Assembly: GCF_002001105.1 (NCBI RefSeq)
Contig: NZ_MUNP01000070.1
Location: 124,001-188,000, forward strand
Length of the DNA: 64,000 bases
DNA from: Rhodanobacter sp. C06
GTDB lineage: Bacteria > Pseudomonadota > Gammaproteobacteria > Xanthomonadales > Rhodanobacteraceae
Reading direction: 5' to 3'
Shown in pieces: positions 43,491 through 56,928 of the stretch (position 1 is its first letter; every line of letters begins with the position of its first letter). A program made the position numbers and the translations under genes. The notes beneath the pieces were generated by a model, which saw only the letters and a program-made list of their open reading frames with translations, was not told the DNA's origin and searched no databases.

Positions 43491-45700
43491 ACGCGCCGCG
43501 CTGGCTGCGCTCCTGGCTGCGCCTGGGCGCCCTCGCCGGCCTGCTGGCCGTGGCGTCGCTGCCCGCGTTCGCCGGCATCGACGGCCAGTATCCCGAACTG
43601 CGCAAGGCCTTCCCCGAAGCGACCCGTTTCGGCGACGTCGAGGGCAATCCGCCCGCCGCGGCGGTGTACCAGGGCGACAAGGTCGTCGGCTACGCCTTCG
43701 AGACGGTGATGGTGGCGCCGGTGCCGGCGTATTCCGGCAAGCCGATCAACATCCTCGTCGCCATCGGCGCCGACGGCGCGATCCGCTCCGCGCGCGTGCT
43801 GCACCAGGAGGAACCGATCCTCCTGGTCGGCATTCCGGTGCAGAAGCTCTACGACTTCGTGGATCGCTACATCGGCCACCACGTGGACGACCAGATCGTG
43901 GTCGGCAACGGCGGCGGTGGCGGCACCCACATCGACGCCATCTCCAGCGCCACGGTGACCTCGATGGTCGCCAACGAGACGATCTTGAACGCCGCGCTGA
44001 AGGTGGCCGCCTCGCGCCACATCATCGCCGGCGCCGGCGGCGACGAGGCCGGCAGCGAGGTCACCGTGCGCCGCGACCGTTACCAGCGCGCGGACTGGCC
44101 CGCGCTCGTGGCGAACGGCGCCATCGGCCACCTCCACCTCACCCGCCAGCAGGTGGCCGACGCCTTCCAGGGGCAGCCGGAAAGCGGCCTGGTGGACGAC
44201 CCCACCGCGCCGCCGCCCGCCGGGCATGGCGCGGACAATTTCATCGACCTGTGGTTCGCCGACGTCACGCCGCCCACGGTGGGCCGCAACCTGCTCGGCG
44301 AGGCCGCCTACGCGGACCTGATGAAGCGCCTCGGCCAGGGCGACACCGCAGTGGCGGTGATGGCCAACGGCATCTATTCCTTCAAGGGCCTGGGTTACGT
44401 GCGCGGCGGCATCTTCGACCGCGTGCACCTGATCCAGGACGGGCGGCTGGTGCTGTTCCACGACACCGACCTGGTGCAGATGGGCGGCAGCCCGCTCGCC
44501 GGCAAGCCGGACTTCGCCGAGCAGGCGATCTTCATCGTGCGCCACGCCGTGGCAGCCAGCGGCTTCGACGCCGTGCGGCCCTGGACGCTGCAACTGATGG
44601 TGAACCGCCAGATCGGCCCGCTGCAGAGCATCTACCACACCTTCACCACCGACTACCGCATGCCGCCGGGGTACACCACGGCCCCGGCGTCCGCCGGCGG
44701 CGGCGACCGGTCGGCCACGCCCAAGGCGCTGTGGGAGCAGGTCTGGCTGGGCCGCAAGCTCGACATCGCCCTGCTGCTCGCCGGACTCGGCACGCTCACC
44801 TTGATCCTCGCCTTCCAGGACTGGCTGGTGCGGTACCCGCACCTGCTCGAGCGCATCCGCGTGGGCTTCCTCGTCTACACCCTGGTGTACATCGGCTGGT
44901 ACAGCCTCGCGCAGCTCTCGGTGGTGAACATCTTCACCTTCATCCACTCGGTGCTGAACAGCTTCCAGTGGTCTACGTTCCTGATGGATCCCCTGGTGTT
45001 CATCCTGTGGGTGTTCGTGGCCGCCACGCTGCTGCTGCTCGGGCGCGGCGTCTACTGCGGCTGGCTGTGCCCGTTCGGTGCGTTGCAGGTGCTGGTGAAC
45101 AAGCTCGCCCGCCGGTTCAAGGTGGCGCAGTTCGAGTTCCCGCCGTACGTGCACGAACGCCTGTGGGCGATCAAGTACATCATCCTGCTGGTGCTGTTCG
45201 GCATCTCGCTGCAATCGGTGGCCACCGCCGAGCACTACGCCGAGGTGGAGCCGTTCAAGACCGCCATCACCCTGCACTTCGCACGCTCGTGGGGCTTCGT
45301 GCTCTATGCCGTCGCACTGGTCGCGGTGTCGGCGTTCAACAACAAGTTCTATTGCCGCTACGTGTGCCCGCTGGGTGCGGGGCTGGCGGTGTCCGGCCGT
45401 TTCCACCTGTTCGAATGGCTGCGCCGGCGCAAGGAATGCGGCCGCCCCTGCCAGATCTGCGCCAACGAGTGCGAGGTGCGCGCGATCAATCAGATCGGCC
45501 AGATCAACTTCAACGAATGCCATTACTGCCTGGACTGCCAGGTGACCTACGCCAACGACCACAAGTGCCCGCCACTGGTCGAACGCCGCAAGAAGCGCGA
45601 GCGCGCGGCGCGCCCGTTGCCCACGCCGGTGGTGCTCTCCGGCACGCCCCCTGCGGGGGACCGCCCGGGCACCACTCCAACAATCCCCACCAACGGATGA
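43487..45700 (+). CDS. nosR: NosR, flavoprotein/iron-sulfur regulator of N2O reduction
   Basis: 737 residues from ATG 43487. Signal sequence (LGALAGLLAVASLPAFAG), periplasmic FMN-binding domain with the flavinylation motif around THIDAISSATVTSMV, then membrane helices and CXXXCP motifs (CGWLCPFGALQ; CRYVCPLGAG), followed by two [4Fe-4S] motifs (CGRPCQICANECEV; CHYCLDCQVTYANDHKCPP). NosR passes quinol-derived electrons to NosZ and is needed for its expression or activity. It is coupled to nosX and sits 6 bp before nosZ. Confidence 0.95.
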   Translation: MNAPRWLRSWLRLGALAGLLAVASLPAFAGIDGQYPELRKAFPEATRFGDVEGNPPAAAVYQGDKVVGYAFETVMVAPVPAYSGKPINILVAIGADGAIRSARVLHQEEPILLVGIPVQKLYDFVDRYIGHHVDDQIVVGNGGGGGTHIDAISSATVTSMVANETILNAALKVAASRHIIAGAGGDEAGSEVTVRRDRYQRADWPALVANGAIGHLHLTRQQVADAFQGQPESGLVDDPTAPPPAGHGADNFIDLWFADVTPPTVGRNLLGEAAYADLMKRLGQGDTAVAVMANGIYSFKGLGYVRGGIFDRVHLIQDGRLVLFHDTDLVQMGGSPLAGKPDFAEQAIFIVRHAVAASGFDAVRPWTLQLMVNRQIGPLQSIYHTFTTDYRMPPGYTTAPASAGGGDRSATPKALWEQVWLGRKLDIALLLAGLGTLTLILAFQDWLVRYPHLLERIRVGFLVYTLVYIGWYSLAQLSVVNIFTFIHSVLNSFQWSTFLMDPLVFILWVFVAATLLLLGRGVYCGWLCPFGALQVLVNKLARRFKVAQFEFPPYVHERLWAIKYIILLVLFGISLQSVATAEHYAEVEPFKTAITLHFARSWGFVLYAVALVAVSAFNNKFYCRYVCPLGAGLAVSGRFHLFEWLRRRKECGRPCQICANECEVRAINQIGQINFNECHYCLDCQVTYANDHKCPPLVERRKKRERAARPLPTPVVLSGTPPAGDRPGTTPTIPTNG

Positions 45701-45706
45701 TCAGCC

Positions 45707-47650
45707 ATGCACGACGAAACCGACCACGCATCCCGCCAGCCTGACCCGGCCGAAGCGCCCGGCCAGCCGGCGCGGCGGCAATTCATGAAGAACAGCGCGC
45801 TCGCCGGCCTGGCCGGCGCGGCCGGGCTCACCCTGTCGGCCTGCGGCAAACAGGGCGCCACCGCCGGCAAGGGGGCGGCCTCCGCCGCGGCAGGCACGGC
45901 TGCCGACGCGAAGGAACTCGCCAGCGACCAGGTACCGCCCGGCCAGCTCGACGAGTACTACGGTTTCTGGAGCGGCGGCCAATCCGGCGAAGTCCGCCTG
46001 TACGGCATACCGTCGATGCGTGAGCTGATACGCATTCCGGTGTTCAACCCTGACTTCACCATCGGCTGGGGCATCACCAACGAGAGCAAACGCGTGCTCG
46101 GGCCGAACTTCCCGCCTGGCGGCGATTGCCACCACCCGCACATGAGCCAGACCGACGGCCACTACGACGGCCGCTACGTGTTCATCAACGACAAGGCGCA
46201 TACGCGCGTGGCGCGCATACGCTGCGACGTGATGCGCACCGACCGCATCATCGACGTGCCCAACGTGCAGGCGATCCATGGCCTGCGCGTGCAGCGCGCG
46301 CCGCGCACCGGCTACGTGTTCGCCAACGGCGAGTTCCTCGCCCCGGCCCCCAACGACGGTCACGCGCTGGAGGATGTCGACAAGTACCAGACCATGTTCA
46401 GCGCGATCGACGGCGACACCATGGAAGTGGCCTGGCAGGTGCTGGTGGACGGCAACCTCGACAACACCGAGGCCGACTACGCCGGCAAGTACGCGATCTC
46501 CACCTGCTACAACAGCGAAAAGGGGATGGACCTGTCGGCCACCATGCAGGCCGAGCGCGACTGGGTGGTGGTCTTCAACATTCCGCGCATCGAGGCCGCG
46601 GTGAAGGCGGGCCAGTTCAAGACCATCGGCGATTCCAAGGTGCCCGTGGTCGATGGCCGGCACGGCTCGCCGCTGACGCTCTACATCCCGATCCCGAAGA
46701 ACCCGCACGGCATCAACGCCAGCCCGGACGGCAAGTACGTGGTGGCCAACGGCAAGCTGTCGCCCACGGTGTCGGTGATGGAGTGGAGCCGCATCGACGA
46801 CTGCTTCGCCGGCAAGCTGAAGGACCCGCGCGATGCCGTGGTCGCCGAACCGGAGATCGGCCTGGGCCCGCTGCACACCGCCTACGACGGCCGCGGCAAC
46901 GCCTACACCACCCTGTTCATCGACAGCCAGATCGCCAAGTGGAACATCGCCGACGCGATCGCTGCGTACAACGGCAAGAAGGTCAACTACCTGCGCCAGA
47001 AGATCGACGTGGCCTACCAGCCCGGGCACTGCCACACATCGATGGGCGAAACCCGCGACGCCGACGGCAAATGGCTGCTCTCGCTGAACAAGTTCTCCAA
47101 GGATCGCTTTCTGCCCGTCGGCCCGCTGCACCCGGACAACGACCAGCTGATCGACATCTCCGGCGACACCATGAGGCTGGTCGCCGATGGCCCGGTCTAC
47201 TCCGAGCCGCACGACGTGGTGCTGTTGCACCGCCGGCTGCTGATCGACAAGGTCAAGCACGTCTGGGACCGCGACGATCCCTACTTCGCCGACGCCATAG
47301 CCATGGCCAAGCGCCACGGCATCAACGTGCTGGCCGACAGCAAGGTGATCCGCGAAGGGCGCAAGGTGTACGTCTACATGACCTCGGCTGCGCCGATCTA
47401 CGGCATCAACAACTTCAAGGTGAAGAAGGGCGACGAGGTCACCGTGACGGTGACCAACATCGATGCCGTGGAGGACGTGACTCATGGCTTCTGCATCGCC
47501 AACTACGGCATCAACATGGAGATCAGCCCGGGTGCCACCTCCTCGGTGACCTTCACCGCCGACAAGGCCGGCGTGTACTGGTACTACTGCACGTTCTTCT
47601 GCCATGCCATGCACATGGAGATGCAGGGACGCATGCTGGTGGAAGCCTGA
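45707..47650 (+). CDS. nosZ: Nitrous-oxide reductase NosZ, clade I
   Basis: 647 residues. Twin-arginine signal ([20 protein letters not shown]), marking the Tat-exported clade I type. A seven-bladed propeller carries the CuZ histidines ([58 protein letters not shown]). The C-terminal cupredoxin holds CuA ([18 protein letters not shown]). It reduces N2O to N2 in the periplasm. Order nosX-nosR-nosZ-nosD-nosF-nosY-nosL is intact. Confidence 0.97.
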   Translation: MHDETDHASRQPDPAEAPGQPARRQFMKNSALAGLAGAAGLTLSACGKQGATAGKGAASAAAGTAADAKELASDQVPPGQLDEYYGFWSGGQSGEVRLYGIPSMRELIRIPVFNPDFTIGWGITNESKRVLGPNFPPGGDCHHPHMSQTDGHYDGRYVFINDKAHTRVARIRCDVMRTDRIIDVPNVQAIHGLRVQRAPRTGYVFANGEFLAPAPNDGHALEDVDKYQTMFSAIDGDTMEVAWQVLVDGNLDNTEADYAGKYAISTCYNSEKGMDLSATMQAERDWVVVFNIPRIEAAVKAGQFKTIGDSKVPVVDGRHGSPLTLYIPIPKNPHGINASPDGKYVVANGKLSPTVSVMEWSRIDDCFAGKLKDPRDAVVAEPEIGLGPLHTAYDGRGNAYTTLFIDSQIAKWNIADAIAAYNGKKVNYLRQKIDVAYQPGHCHTSMGETRDADGKWLLSLNKFSKDRFLPVGPLHPDNDQLIDISGDTMRLVADGPVYSEPHDVVLLHRRLLIDKVKHVWDRDDPYFADAIAMAKRHGINVLADSKVIREGRKVYVYMTSAAPIYGINNFKVKKGDEVTVTVTNIDAVEDVTHGFCIANYGINMEISPGATSSVTFTADKAGVYWYYCTFFCHAMHMEMQGRMLVEA

Positions 47651-47697
47651 GGCCAGGCCGCGCCGTCGCCTCCCGCGACGGCGCGGCACGCGCAGCC

Positions 47698-48972
47698 ATG
47701 TCCGCCGCCCGCCTGTCCATCCTGACCCTGGCCGCCGTACTGGTGGCTCCTTGCACGCGCGCCGCCGACGACCTGACCGCGCGCGTGGCGGCGGCCGCGC
47801 CCGGCGCGGTGATCGAGGTGCCCGCCGGCGTGCATCATGTCCACCTGCGCGTGGACAAGCCCCTGGTCCTGGAAGGGCGACCCGGCGCGATCCTCGATGG
47901 CGACGGCCGCGGCGACGTGCTGCGCATCGGCGCCGACCATGTCACGGTGCGCAATCTCGACGTGCGCGCCAGCGGCACCGACCTCACCGCGATGAATGCC
48001 GGCATCTACGTCGAGCGCAGCGCGCACGACGTACTCATCGCGGGCAGCACGGTCGAGGACAGCCTCTTCGGCATCTACCTCGACGGAGCCTCCGACGTGC
48101 AGGTGCGGCACAACACCGTGCGCGGCATCCGCCGCCTGCGCGTGGCCGACCGCGGCGACGGCATCCACCTGTGGAACGACACCGGCTGCACCATCGAAGA
48201 CAACGACGTCGGCTGGTCGCGCGACGGCATCTACGTCTATGTCAGCACGCAGAACACGATTGCCCGCAACACGGTGCACGACGTGCGCTACGGCGTCCAC
48301 TACATGTACTCGCACCGCAATCGGCTGACCGGCAACGCGAGCCGCAACAACCTCGCCGGCTACGCGCTGATGGCTTCCGACCACTTGCACGTGATCGGCA
48401 ACACCAGTGACGGCGACCAGGCCTACGGGTTCCTGTTCAACTACATTTCCTACAGCGAGATCGCCGGCAACTTGGTGCGCGGAGTCGCCGGCCAGCGCGG
48501 CGGCGACGGCCAGTCCATCGACGGCGGCGAGGGCAAGGGCCTGTTCGTCTACCTGTCGCAGTTCAATGCGATCCACGACAATCTGGTCGCCGACTCGCAG
48601 ATCGGCATCCACGTGACCGCGGGCTCGGAGCACAACCGGGTCTGGAACAACCGCTTCATCGACAACCGCGTGCAGGTCAAGTACGCGCAGAACCTCGCCC
48701 AGGAATGGTCCGAGCGCGGGCGCGGCAACTTCTGGAGCGATTACCTCGGGTGGGACCTGGACGGCGACGGCATCGGCGACGTGCCGTTCCGGCCCAACGA
48801 CAGCGTCGACGTGCTGCTGTGGAAATACCCGGCCGCGCGAAGCCTGATGTCCAGTCCGTCGATCCTGCTGCTGCGCTACGTGCAGCGCGCCTTCCCGGTA
48901 TTCACCCCGGCCGCGGTGCAGGACAGCCACCCGCTGATGCGCGCCCCGGCCCCCTACGGAGTCGATCCATGA
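47698..48972 (+). CDS. nosD: NosD, periplasmic copper-site maturation protein
   Basis: 424 residues. Sec signal (MSAARLSILTLAAVLVAPCT) and a right-handed parallel beta-helix of PbH1/CASH repeats (GIYVERSAHDVLIAGSTVED; DGIHLWNDTGCTIEDNDVGW; GVHYMYSHRNRLTGNASRNN). NosD works with the NosFY ABC transporter in assembling the CuZ cluster. It ends with an ATGA overlap onto nosF. Confidence 0.95.
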   Translation: MSAARLSILTLAAVLVAPCTRAADDLTARVAAAAPGAVIEVPAGVHHVHLRVDKPLVLEGRPGAILDGDGRGDVLRIGADHVTVRNLDVRASGTDLTAMNAGIYVERSAHDVLIAGSTVEDSLFGIYLDGASDVQVRHNTVRGIRRLRVADRGDGIHLWNDTGCTIEDNDVGWSRDGIYVYVSTQNTIARNTVHDVRYGVHYMYSHRNRLTGNASRNNLAGYALMASDHLHVIGNTSDGDQAYGFLFNYISYSEIAGNLVRGVAGQRGGDGQSIDGGEGKGLFVYLSQFNAIHDNLVADSQIGIHVTAGSEHNRVWNNRFIDNRVQVKYAQNLAQEWSERGRGNFWSDYLGWDLDGDGIGDVPFRPNDSVDVLLWKYPAARSLMSSPSILLLRYVQRAFPVFTPAAVQDSHPLMRAPAPYGVDP

Positions 48973-49898
48973 ACCACGCGATTGCATGCGAGGCGCTGGC
49001 CAAGCGCTACGGCACGCTCGCCGCGCTCGACGGCGTCAGCGCCTGCGTGCCGCGCGGCCGGGTGATCGGCCTGCTCGGCCACAACGGCGCCGGCAAGTCG
49101 ACCCTGATCAAGCTGATCCTGGGCCTGATCGCCCCCAGCGGCGGCCGCCTAGACGTGCTCGGCCAGTCGCCGTGGCGCGCGCACGCGCTGCGCCGGCGCA
49201 TCGGCTACCTGCCCGAGAGCGCCACCTTCTACGCCAGCCTGAGCGGGCGCGAGCTGCTCGACTACCTGGCCCGGCTGAAGCAGGCGCCGCGCGGCCAGAC
49301 GCAGGCGCTGCTGGAGCGCGTCGGCCTGGCCCACGCCGCCGACCGGCGCATCGGCACGTACTCCAAGGGCATGCGGCAACGCCTCGGCCTGGCGCAGGCC
49401 CTGCTCGGCTCGCCGGAACTGGTGCTGCTGGACGAACCGACCACCGGCCTCGACCCGCAGGCCACCCGCGAGCTGTACCGCATCGTCGGCGAGCTGCGCG
49501 CGGACGGCCGCTGCGTGCTGATTTCCTCGCACCTGCTCGCCGAGCTGGAGCCGCACATCGACGGCGCGTTGATCCTGCGCCAGGGCCGGCTGCTCGCCGC
49601 CGGCAGCCTCGACGCGCTGGGCGAGCAGGCCGCACTGCCCGCCCGCGTGCTGCTGCACCCGCGCGGTGACGCCGCCGGCGAACTGCTGGCCCGGCTGGAC
49701 GCGCGCGGCCTACCCGCGCAGCGGCGGCCCGACGGTCGGCTGGAGCTGCAGGTGCCGCGGGCCGGCAAGCTGCCCGTGCTGCGCGAACTGCTCGCCGATC
49801 CCGCGGTGGCCGACCTCGACGTGCGCGAGCCCACGCTGGCGCAGCTCTACGACTGGCTCGGCGCCGGTCAGCGGTCCGCCGCGGAGGCCTGCGCATGA
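48969..49898 (+). CDS. nosF: NosF, ABC transporter ATPase
   Basis: 309 residues. Walker A GHNGAGKST, signature YSKGMRQRLGLAQAL (ABC C-loop variant), Walker B LVLLDEPTTGLDP and H-loop SSHLLAEL. A C-terminal regulatory extension follows (ARVLLHPRGDAAGEL). It powers the NosDFY complex, moving a sulfur species or assembling CuZ. It overlaps nosD and nosY by 4 bp each. Confidence 0.95.
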   Translation: MNHAIACEALAKRYGTLAALDGVSACVPRGRVIGLLGHNGAGKSTLIKLILGLIAPSGGRLDVLGQSPWRAHALRRRIGYLPESATFYASLSGRELLDYLARLKQAPRGQTQALLERVGLAHAADRRIGTYSKGMRQRLGLAQALLGSPELVLLDEPTTGLDPQATRELYRIVGELRADGRCVLISSHLLAELEPHIDGALILRQGRLLAAGSLDALGEQAALPARVLLHPRGDAAGELLARLDARGLPAQRRPDGRLELQVPRAGKLPVLRELLADPAVADLDVREPTLAQLYDWLGAGQRSAAEACA

Positions 49899-50728
49899 AC
49901 ACCATCCTCATCGTCGCCCGGAAGGAGTTCCGCGACGACTTCCGCAACCGCTGGACGGTGGCGCTCACGATACTGTTCGCGCTGCTGGCACTGGGCATCG
50001 CCTGGTTCGGCAGCGCCGCCGCCGGCCGGGTCGGCTTCACCTCGTTCGACGCCACGCTGGCCAGCCTGACCACGCTGGGCGCCTTCGTGATCCCGCTGAT
50101 CGGCCTGCTGATCGCCTACGACGCCATCGTCGGCGAGCGCGACGACGGCACCCTGCTGCTGATGCTCAGCTATCCGCTGGCGCGCGGCCAGCTGGTCGCC
50201 GGCAAGTTCCTCGGCCACTGCGGCGCACTGGCCGTAGCCACCCTGCTCGGCTTCGGCCTGGCGGTGGCGATCATGCAACTGATGCAGCCGCCCGCGCAGA
50301 CGCTGCAGGCGTGGCTGCACATCGGCCGCTTCATCCTCAGCGCCTCGCTGCTGGGCGCCTGCTTCGTCGGGCTGGCCTGCCTGATCAGCGTGCTGACCGT
50401 CGACAAGTCGCGCGCCGCCGGCCTGGCGCTGATCGGCTGGCTGCTCAGCGTGGTGCTGTTCGACCTGGCGCTGCTGGCGTTGCTGGTGGTCAGCGGCGGC
50501 AACCCGGTCGAACGGGCGATGTATCCGTACCTGTTGCTGCTCAACCCGGTCGATGTGTTCCGGCTGGTCAACCTCACCGCTCTGGGCGACGGTGCCGGCA
50601 ACGACCTGCTGACCGGCATGACCGCCCACCACGGCTACTCGCCGCTGCTACTGTGCCTGGTGCTGTTGGCCTGGGCGGTGCTGCCGTTCGCCGGGGCGAT
50701 GCTTGCATTCCGGCGCAAGGAAATCTGA
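49895..50728 (+). CDS. nosY: NosY, ABC transporter permease
   Basis: 277 residues, about six membrane helices. The start MNTILIVARKEFRDDFRNRW and the first-loop DDGTLLLMLSYPLARGQLVAGKF are typical of ABC-2 permeases in nos clusters. It pairs with NosF. The nosL start is 10 bp after its stop, with GAGGAGAAA as ribosome-binding site. Confidence 0.94.
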   Translation: MNTILIVARKEFRDDFRNRWTVALTILFALLALGIAWFGSAAAGRVGFTSFDATLASLTTLGAFVIPLIGLLIAYDAIVGERDDGTLLLMLSYPLARGQLVAGKFLGHCGALAVATLLGFGLAVAIMQLMQPPAQTLQAWLHIGRFILSASLLGACFVGLACLISVLTVDKSRAAGLALIGWLLSVVLFDLALLALLVVSGGNPVERAMYPYLLLLNPVDVFRLVNLTALGDGAGNDLLTGMTAHHGYSPLLLCLVLLAWAVLPFAGAMLAFRRKEI

Positions 50729-50738
50729 GGAGAAACGC

Positions 50739-51398
50739 ATGTGCACCCGTTCCCCACTCCGCTCCGGCTGGCTGGCGACACCGGCCCTCGCGCTGGCCCT
50801 GCTCACTGGTTGCGGTGTCGACCGCACCCCCGCCCGGCAAGCGGTCGACACCCATCCGGACGACACCTGCGCCGTATGCGGCATGTACCTGGACAGTTCG
50901 CCAGGGCCGCGGGCGGAAGCCTGGGTGGCCGGCCGCACCAAGCCGCTGATGTTCGACTCCACCCGCGACTTCTTCGCCTACGTGCTGCAGCCTGAAAATC
51001 AGGCCTCGCTGCAGGCGCTGTTCGTGCAGGACAGCGCGCATATCGACTGGCAGCAGCCCAGCCACGCCGCGGCCAGCTTCATCGACGCGCGCCGTGCTTT
51101 CTATGCGGTCTGGCAGCCGCTGCCCGGTTCGATGGGCCCAACCCTGGCGCCATTCGCCACACGCGTGGCAGCGGCGGCTTTCGTGCACGAACACGGCGGC
51201 GCCGTGCTCGGCTTCGACGAGGTCACTCCCGCGCTGGTGGCCGCGCTGGATTACCGCTGTCCCGCCAAGGCGGCCGCTGGCGCCCATGGCCCGCTGCAGT
51301 GCCTGGCTAGGCCCACGGCATCCACGGGGCTAACGGCCGCGCCGCAATCACTGGATTCGCCTGCACCGCAGGGCCAGTCAGTCCAGCCACTTCCATGA
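50739..51398 (+). CDS. nosL: NosL copper chaperone lipoprotein
   Basis: 219 residues. Lipoprotein signal with lipobox LLTGC (Cys lipidation site) and the copper-binding CAVCGMYL motif characteristic of NosL, followed by FDSTRDFFAYV and PLPGSMGPTLAPF. It delivers Cu(I) to NosZ in the periplasm. The ~40-residue C-terminal tail beyond the domain (Pro/Thr/Ser-rich) is longer than usual. It is the last gene of the nos operon; no clear terminator hairpin was found after it. Confidence 0.93.
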   Translation: MCTRSPLRSGWLATPALALALLTGCGVDRTPARQAVDTHPDDTCAVCGMYLDSSPGPRAEAWVAGRTKPLMFDSTRDFFAYVLQPENQASLQALFVQDSAHIDWQQPSHAAASFIDARRAFYAVWQPLPGSMGPTLAPFATRVAAAAFVHEHGGAVLGFDEVTPALVAALDYRCPAKAAAGAHGPLQCLARPTASTGLTAAPQSLDSPAPQGQSVQPLP

Positions 51399-51943
51399 CC
51401 GGGAATTCTCAGCATGTTCCAACTGAACAGTACTTCGCATCGGGTCGCATTACTCGTGCTGGTACTGAGCCAGCACTCGGGCTCGTCAAGGGTTGCCTGC
51501 GAACGGCTATTTGGCGGCACCAAGCCCCGACGCACCTGAGCGTCATTCGGCAGCGCCGCCACGCGGCGGCAGTGAAACACGGCGGACTGGAAATCACCGA
51601 TGCGGTAGTGATCGAATGCGAGGACACACAGATAAACTCTTCGGCACTGTTCGATCTGGAGTTCATCGCCCCGTTTCGTCTCCAGCTCGGCGCCTTCACG
51701 CGCAACCGCAAGCTCAACGCACCACGTCTACACGCCACGATGATGGCAGACGTTTGCATCTCCGCCGATCGAGGCGGCACGGGGCGATCTATTTGACCAG
51801 CTCAAGGTACCATCGTACGCGTGTGGGCTGTTCGGATCGGGCCTTCTCCAAGGCACGCGTTGGGTGCAGCGCGGTGGTGTTCGATTGCCTCAACCGACAG
51901 CCTGCTAGCGTGGCTGCAAGGGCGGAACAGTCAGTCGTTGCCA
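51399..51943. other. Unassigned region after nosL
   Basis: 545 bp without a recognisable gene. Frames open on both strands (51395-51796 plus; 51409-51780 minus) encode Arg-rich or compositionally odd products with no ribosome-binding site and no family match. Base composition is less GC-skewed in codons than in the neighbours. It may be a decayed gene or insertion remnant. Confidence 0.45.
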
Positions 51944-52246
51944 TCAGTTTTCGCCACCCAGTCCGGAATCAAGATGCTCGACGTGCTCGACCTGGTCCAA
52001 CCACAGATTCCAGGCGCCATGCGGTGCGGCTGGACTCTCCAGGGTAATGACGGCGTTGATTCCTTCTTCGCCTTGGGGATCGCGAAACACTTGCGTACTG
52101 GCGCGCACCTTGACGACGCCGGTGTACGTTGTGCCGTTGCGTAATGACAGTACAACGCGACCGTGCGCGGGAAGTTGCGAGATCAGTGTTTCCAACCGCC
52201 CAACGTCAGCGTCAGTGGTGCAGATTCGAGGGGCTTGTTTGCTCAT
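51944..52246 (-). CDS. DUF3247 family protein
   Basis: 100 residues from ATG 52246 (GAAGGG 8 nt upstream). It has the DUF3247 pattern: DVGRLETLISQLPAHGRVVL, LRNGTTYTGVVKVRASTQVF, GINAVITLE and NLWLDQVEHVEHLD. The fold is a small Sm-like beta barrel in a solved member, as I recall. Known mainly in Xanthomonadaceae/Rhodanobacteraceae, which supports the taxonomic call. Function unknown. It lies 86 bp after acnA on the same strand. Confidence 0.85.
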   Translation of the reverse strand: MSKQAPRICTTDADVGRLETLISQLPAHGRVVLSLRNGTTYTGVVKVRASTQVFRDPQGEEGINAVITLESPAAPHGAWNLWLDQVEHVEHLDSGLGGEN

Positions 52247-52332
52247 GATTCGACCCTTCAACTGAAAGAAACCAATGCATCAAGGTGGGCACCAGTTGCC
52301 AGCATCAAGCGCAGCACGACGATATAGAGCAC

Positions 52333-55170
<2,838 letters not shown>

Positions 55171-55211
55171 CTAAGGTGCCGTGTTGAATACGAGCGCGTC
55201 CGCGATCGGAT

Positions 55212-55634
55212 TCAGCGCAGACTAATCAATAGCACGGCGAAAATGCCGACCGACATTAGCGCGTAACAGATGCCGTGAATGGCGGCCACCACGACGAACC
55301 TGACGCGATCGGCATGCATATAGTCTTCGACGATGACCTGCAGACCCAAGCGCAGGTGCTGAAACAGCGCCACCAGCAGCAGGATCATCGGCACCGACGT
55401 CACTGGTCGCGCGAGCCAGGCCACGAGTTCGGCGTGACCGGCGCGGGTATGGCTGATCAGCGCGGCCAGAAACCATATGAGCAACGGGATCAGCGCAACC
55501 GCCGTGGCCCGCTGCAGCCACCAGTGCGAGGCGCCGGTCTTGGCCGAGCCAAGACCAATGGCCCGGTGCAGCGCCGTGGCGCGATCGCCTGGGGCGCTGC
55601 GCTGCAGCGGGCCATGTCGCTTCCATTCCGACAT
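55212..55634 (-). CDS. sdhD: Succinate dehydrogenase membrane anchor subunit SdhD
   Basis: 140 residues with three membrane helices (about 47-65, 76-95 and 113-135). GASHWWLQRATAVALIPLLI opens helix I, and FQHLRLGLQVIVEDYMH contains the likely haem b ligand and the quinone-site Asp-Tyr. Start MSEWKRHGPLQR, 3 bp after sdhC. It anchors SdhAB and binds quinone with SdhC. Confidence 0.9.
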   Translation of the reverse strand: MSEWKRHGPLQRSAPGDRATALHRAIGLGSAKTGASHWWLQRATAVALIPLLIWFLAALISHTRAGHAELVAWLARPVTSVPMILLLVALFQHLRLGLQVIVEDYMHADRVRFVVVAAIHGICYALMSVGIFAVLLISLR

Positions 55635-55637
55635 GTG

Positions 55638-56027
55638 CTAGGCCCCCATGCTCAAGGCTATTGCCCAGGTGGCCCCGGTCAGCAGCACACTAGTCATCAC
55701 CACACACCAGCCGCTGAGATAGATGTTGCGCAATTCGAACCCGTAATCCAGGTCCCAGGCCAGGTGGCGGATGCCGTTGCACAGGTGATAGAACAGCGCA
55801 AGCGTCCAGCTGAACAGCAGGACATGTCCGATCCACGAACCCATTAAGCTTTCCAGCGTCGCATACGTGTGGCCACCTTGGACCACGGCGATCAGCCAAC
55901 CGACTAGTGCAAACGCGCCCAGCGCCAGCCAGACGCCACTGGCGCGGTGGGTGATTGAAAGTACCGAGGTCAGTTGCGGCCGGTAGATCTGCACATCGGG
56001 TGATCGCGGGCGGGGACGGATAGCCAC
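55638..56027 (-). CDS. sdhC: Succinate dehydrogenase cytochrome b556 subunit SdhC
   Basis: 129 residues, three membrane helices. Signatures: IYRPQLTSVLSITHRASGVW (Ser and Arg of the quinone site) and FYHLCNGIRHLAWDLDYG (haem b His). Starts 6 bp after sdhB and is followed directly by sdhD. Confidence 0.93.
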   Translation of the reverse strand: MAIRPRPRSPDVQIYRPQLTSVLSITHRASGVWLALGAFALVGWLIAVVQGGHTYATLESLMGSWIGHVLLFSWTLALFYHLCNGIRHLAWDLDYGFELRNIYLSGWCVVMTSVLLTGATWAIALSMGA

Positions 56028-56033
56028 GGCCGG

Positions 56034-56873
56034 TCACCCGCAGCGCTGCTGCATCATCAGCTTGATCTCGGCAATTTTCTTGCCGGGGTTCAGGCCTTTG
56101 GGGCAGGTGCGCGTACAGTTAAGGATGGTGTGGCAGCGATACAACTTGAACGGATCCTCGAGATCGTCCAGCCGCTCTTCGGTCGCGTCGTCACGGCTGT
56201 CCACCAGCCAACGATGCGCCTGCAACAACACGGCCGGTCCCAGAAATCGATCGCCGTTCCACCAGTGGCTGGGACAGCCAGAGGTGCAACAGAAGCAAAG
56301 GATGCACTCGTAATCGCCATCGAGTTTCTTGCGCTCCTCCGGCGATTGCAGACGCTCGCTTGTCGGCGGTGGCGTGTTGCTTCGCAACCAGGGCTTGATG
56401 GAGGTGTACTGGGCCAATGCGTGGCTCTGGTCACCGACCAGGTCCTTGACCACGTCCATGTTGTTGAGCGGATACACCGTCGCCGGATCGCTGATTTCGT
56501 CCAGTGAGCGGATGCAGGCGAGCCAATTGGTGCCATCGATATTCATCGCGCAGGAACCGCAAATGCCTTCCCGGCAGGAGCGGCGGAACGTGAGCGTGGG
56601 GTCGACCTCGTTCTTGATCTTGATCAGCGCATCTAGAAGCATCGGCCCGCATTTGTCGCGATCGATGGTATAGGTGTCGATATGGGGACCGCGGTCGGAG
56701 CCTGGATCGTAACGATAAATACGTAGACGCTTGACCCGCGTCGCATTTGTCGGTTCGGGCCAGACTCGACCCTCTTCGATACGCGACGTGGGGGATGTAC
56801 CAAGGTTTCCTGGTACTGGAAAACGTTTGGGAAGACGCCAGCTCGAGATCTGCTTGGAGTTTTTGATCAACAT
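56034..56873 (-). CDS. sdhB: Succinate dehydrogenase iron-sulfur subunit SdhB
   Basis: 279 residues from ATG 56873, with GGAGGGAGG just upstream. Three clusters: [2Fe-2S] [20 protein letters not shown] with a later Cys, [4Fe-4S] [12 protein letters not shown], and [3Fe-4S] [14 protein letters not shown]. The N-terminal ~45 residues ([18 protein letters not shown]) are an extra arm before the ferredoxin-like part. It carries electrons from SdhA to quinone, but no sdhA is in this cluster: sdhB is preceded by norB (55 bp) and followed by sdhC, sdhD. A flavoprotein from elsewhere must be used. Confidence 0.95.
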   Translation of the reverse strand: MLIKNSKQISSWRLPKRFPVPGNLGTSPTSRIEEGRVWPEPTNATRVKRLRIYRYDPGSDRGPHIDTYTIDRDKCGPMLLDALIKIKNEVDPTLTFRRSCREGICGSCAMNIDGTNWLACIRSLDEISDPATVYPLNNMDVVKDLVGDQSHALAQYTSIKPWLRSNTPPPTSERLQSPEERKKLDGDYECILCFCCTSGCPSHWWNGDRFLGPAVLLQAHRWLVDSRDDATEERLDDLEDPFKLYRCHTILNCTRTCPKGLNPGKKIAEIKLMMQQRCG

Positions 56874-56928
56874 GACACCTCCCTCCAATGATCAAACCTG
56901 TGCTGCTATAACGCTGGAGCGGCGCGTT

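Noticed and set aside
51395-51796. 133-codon plus-strand frame after nosL
   Set aside because: No ribosome-binding site, no recognisable domain, mixed composition; listed as an unassigned region instead.
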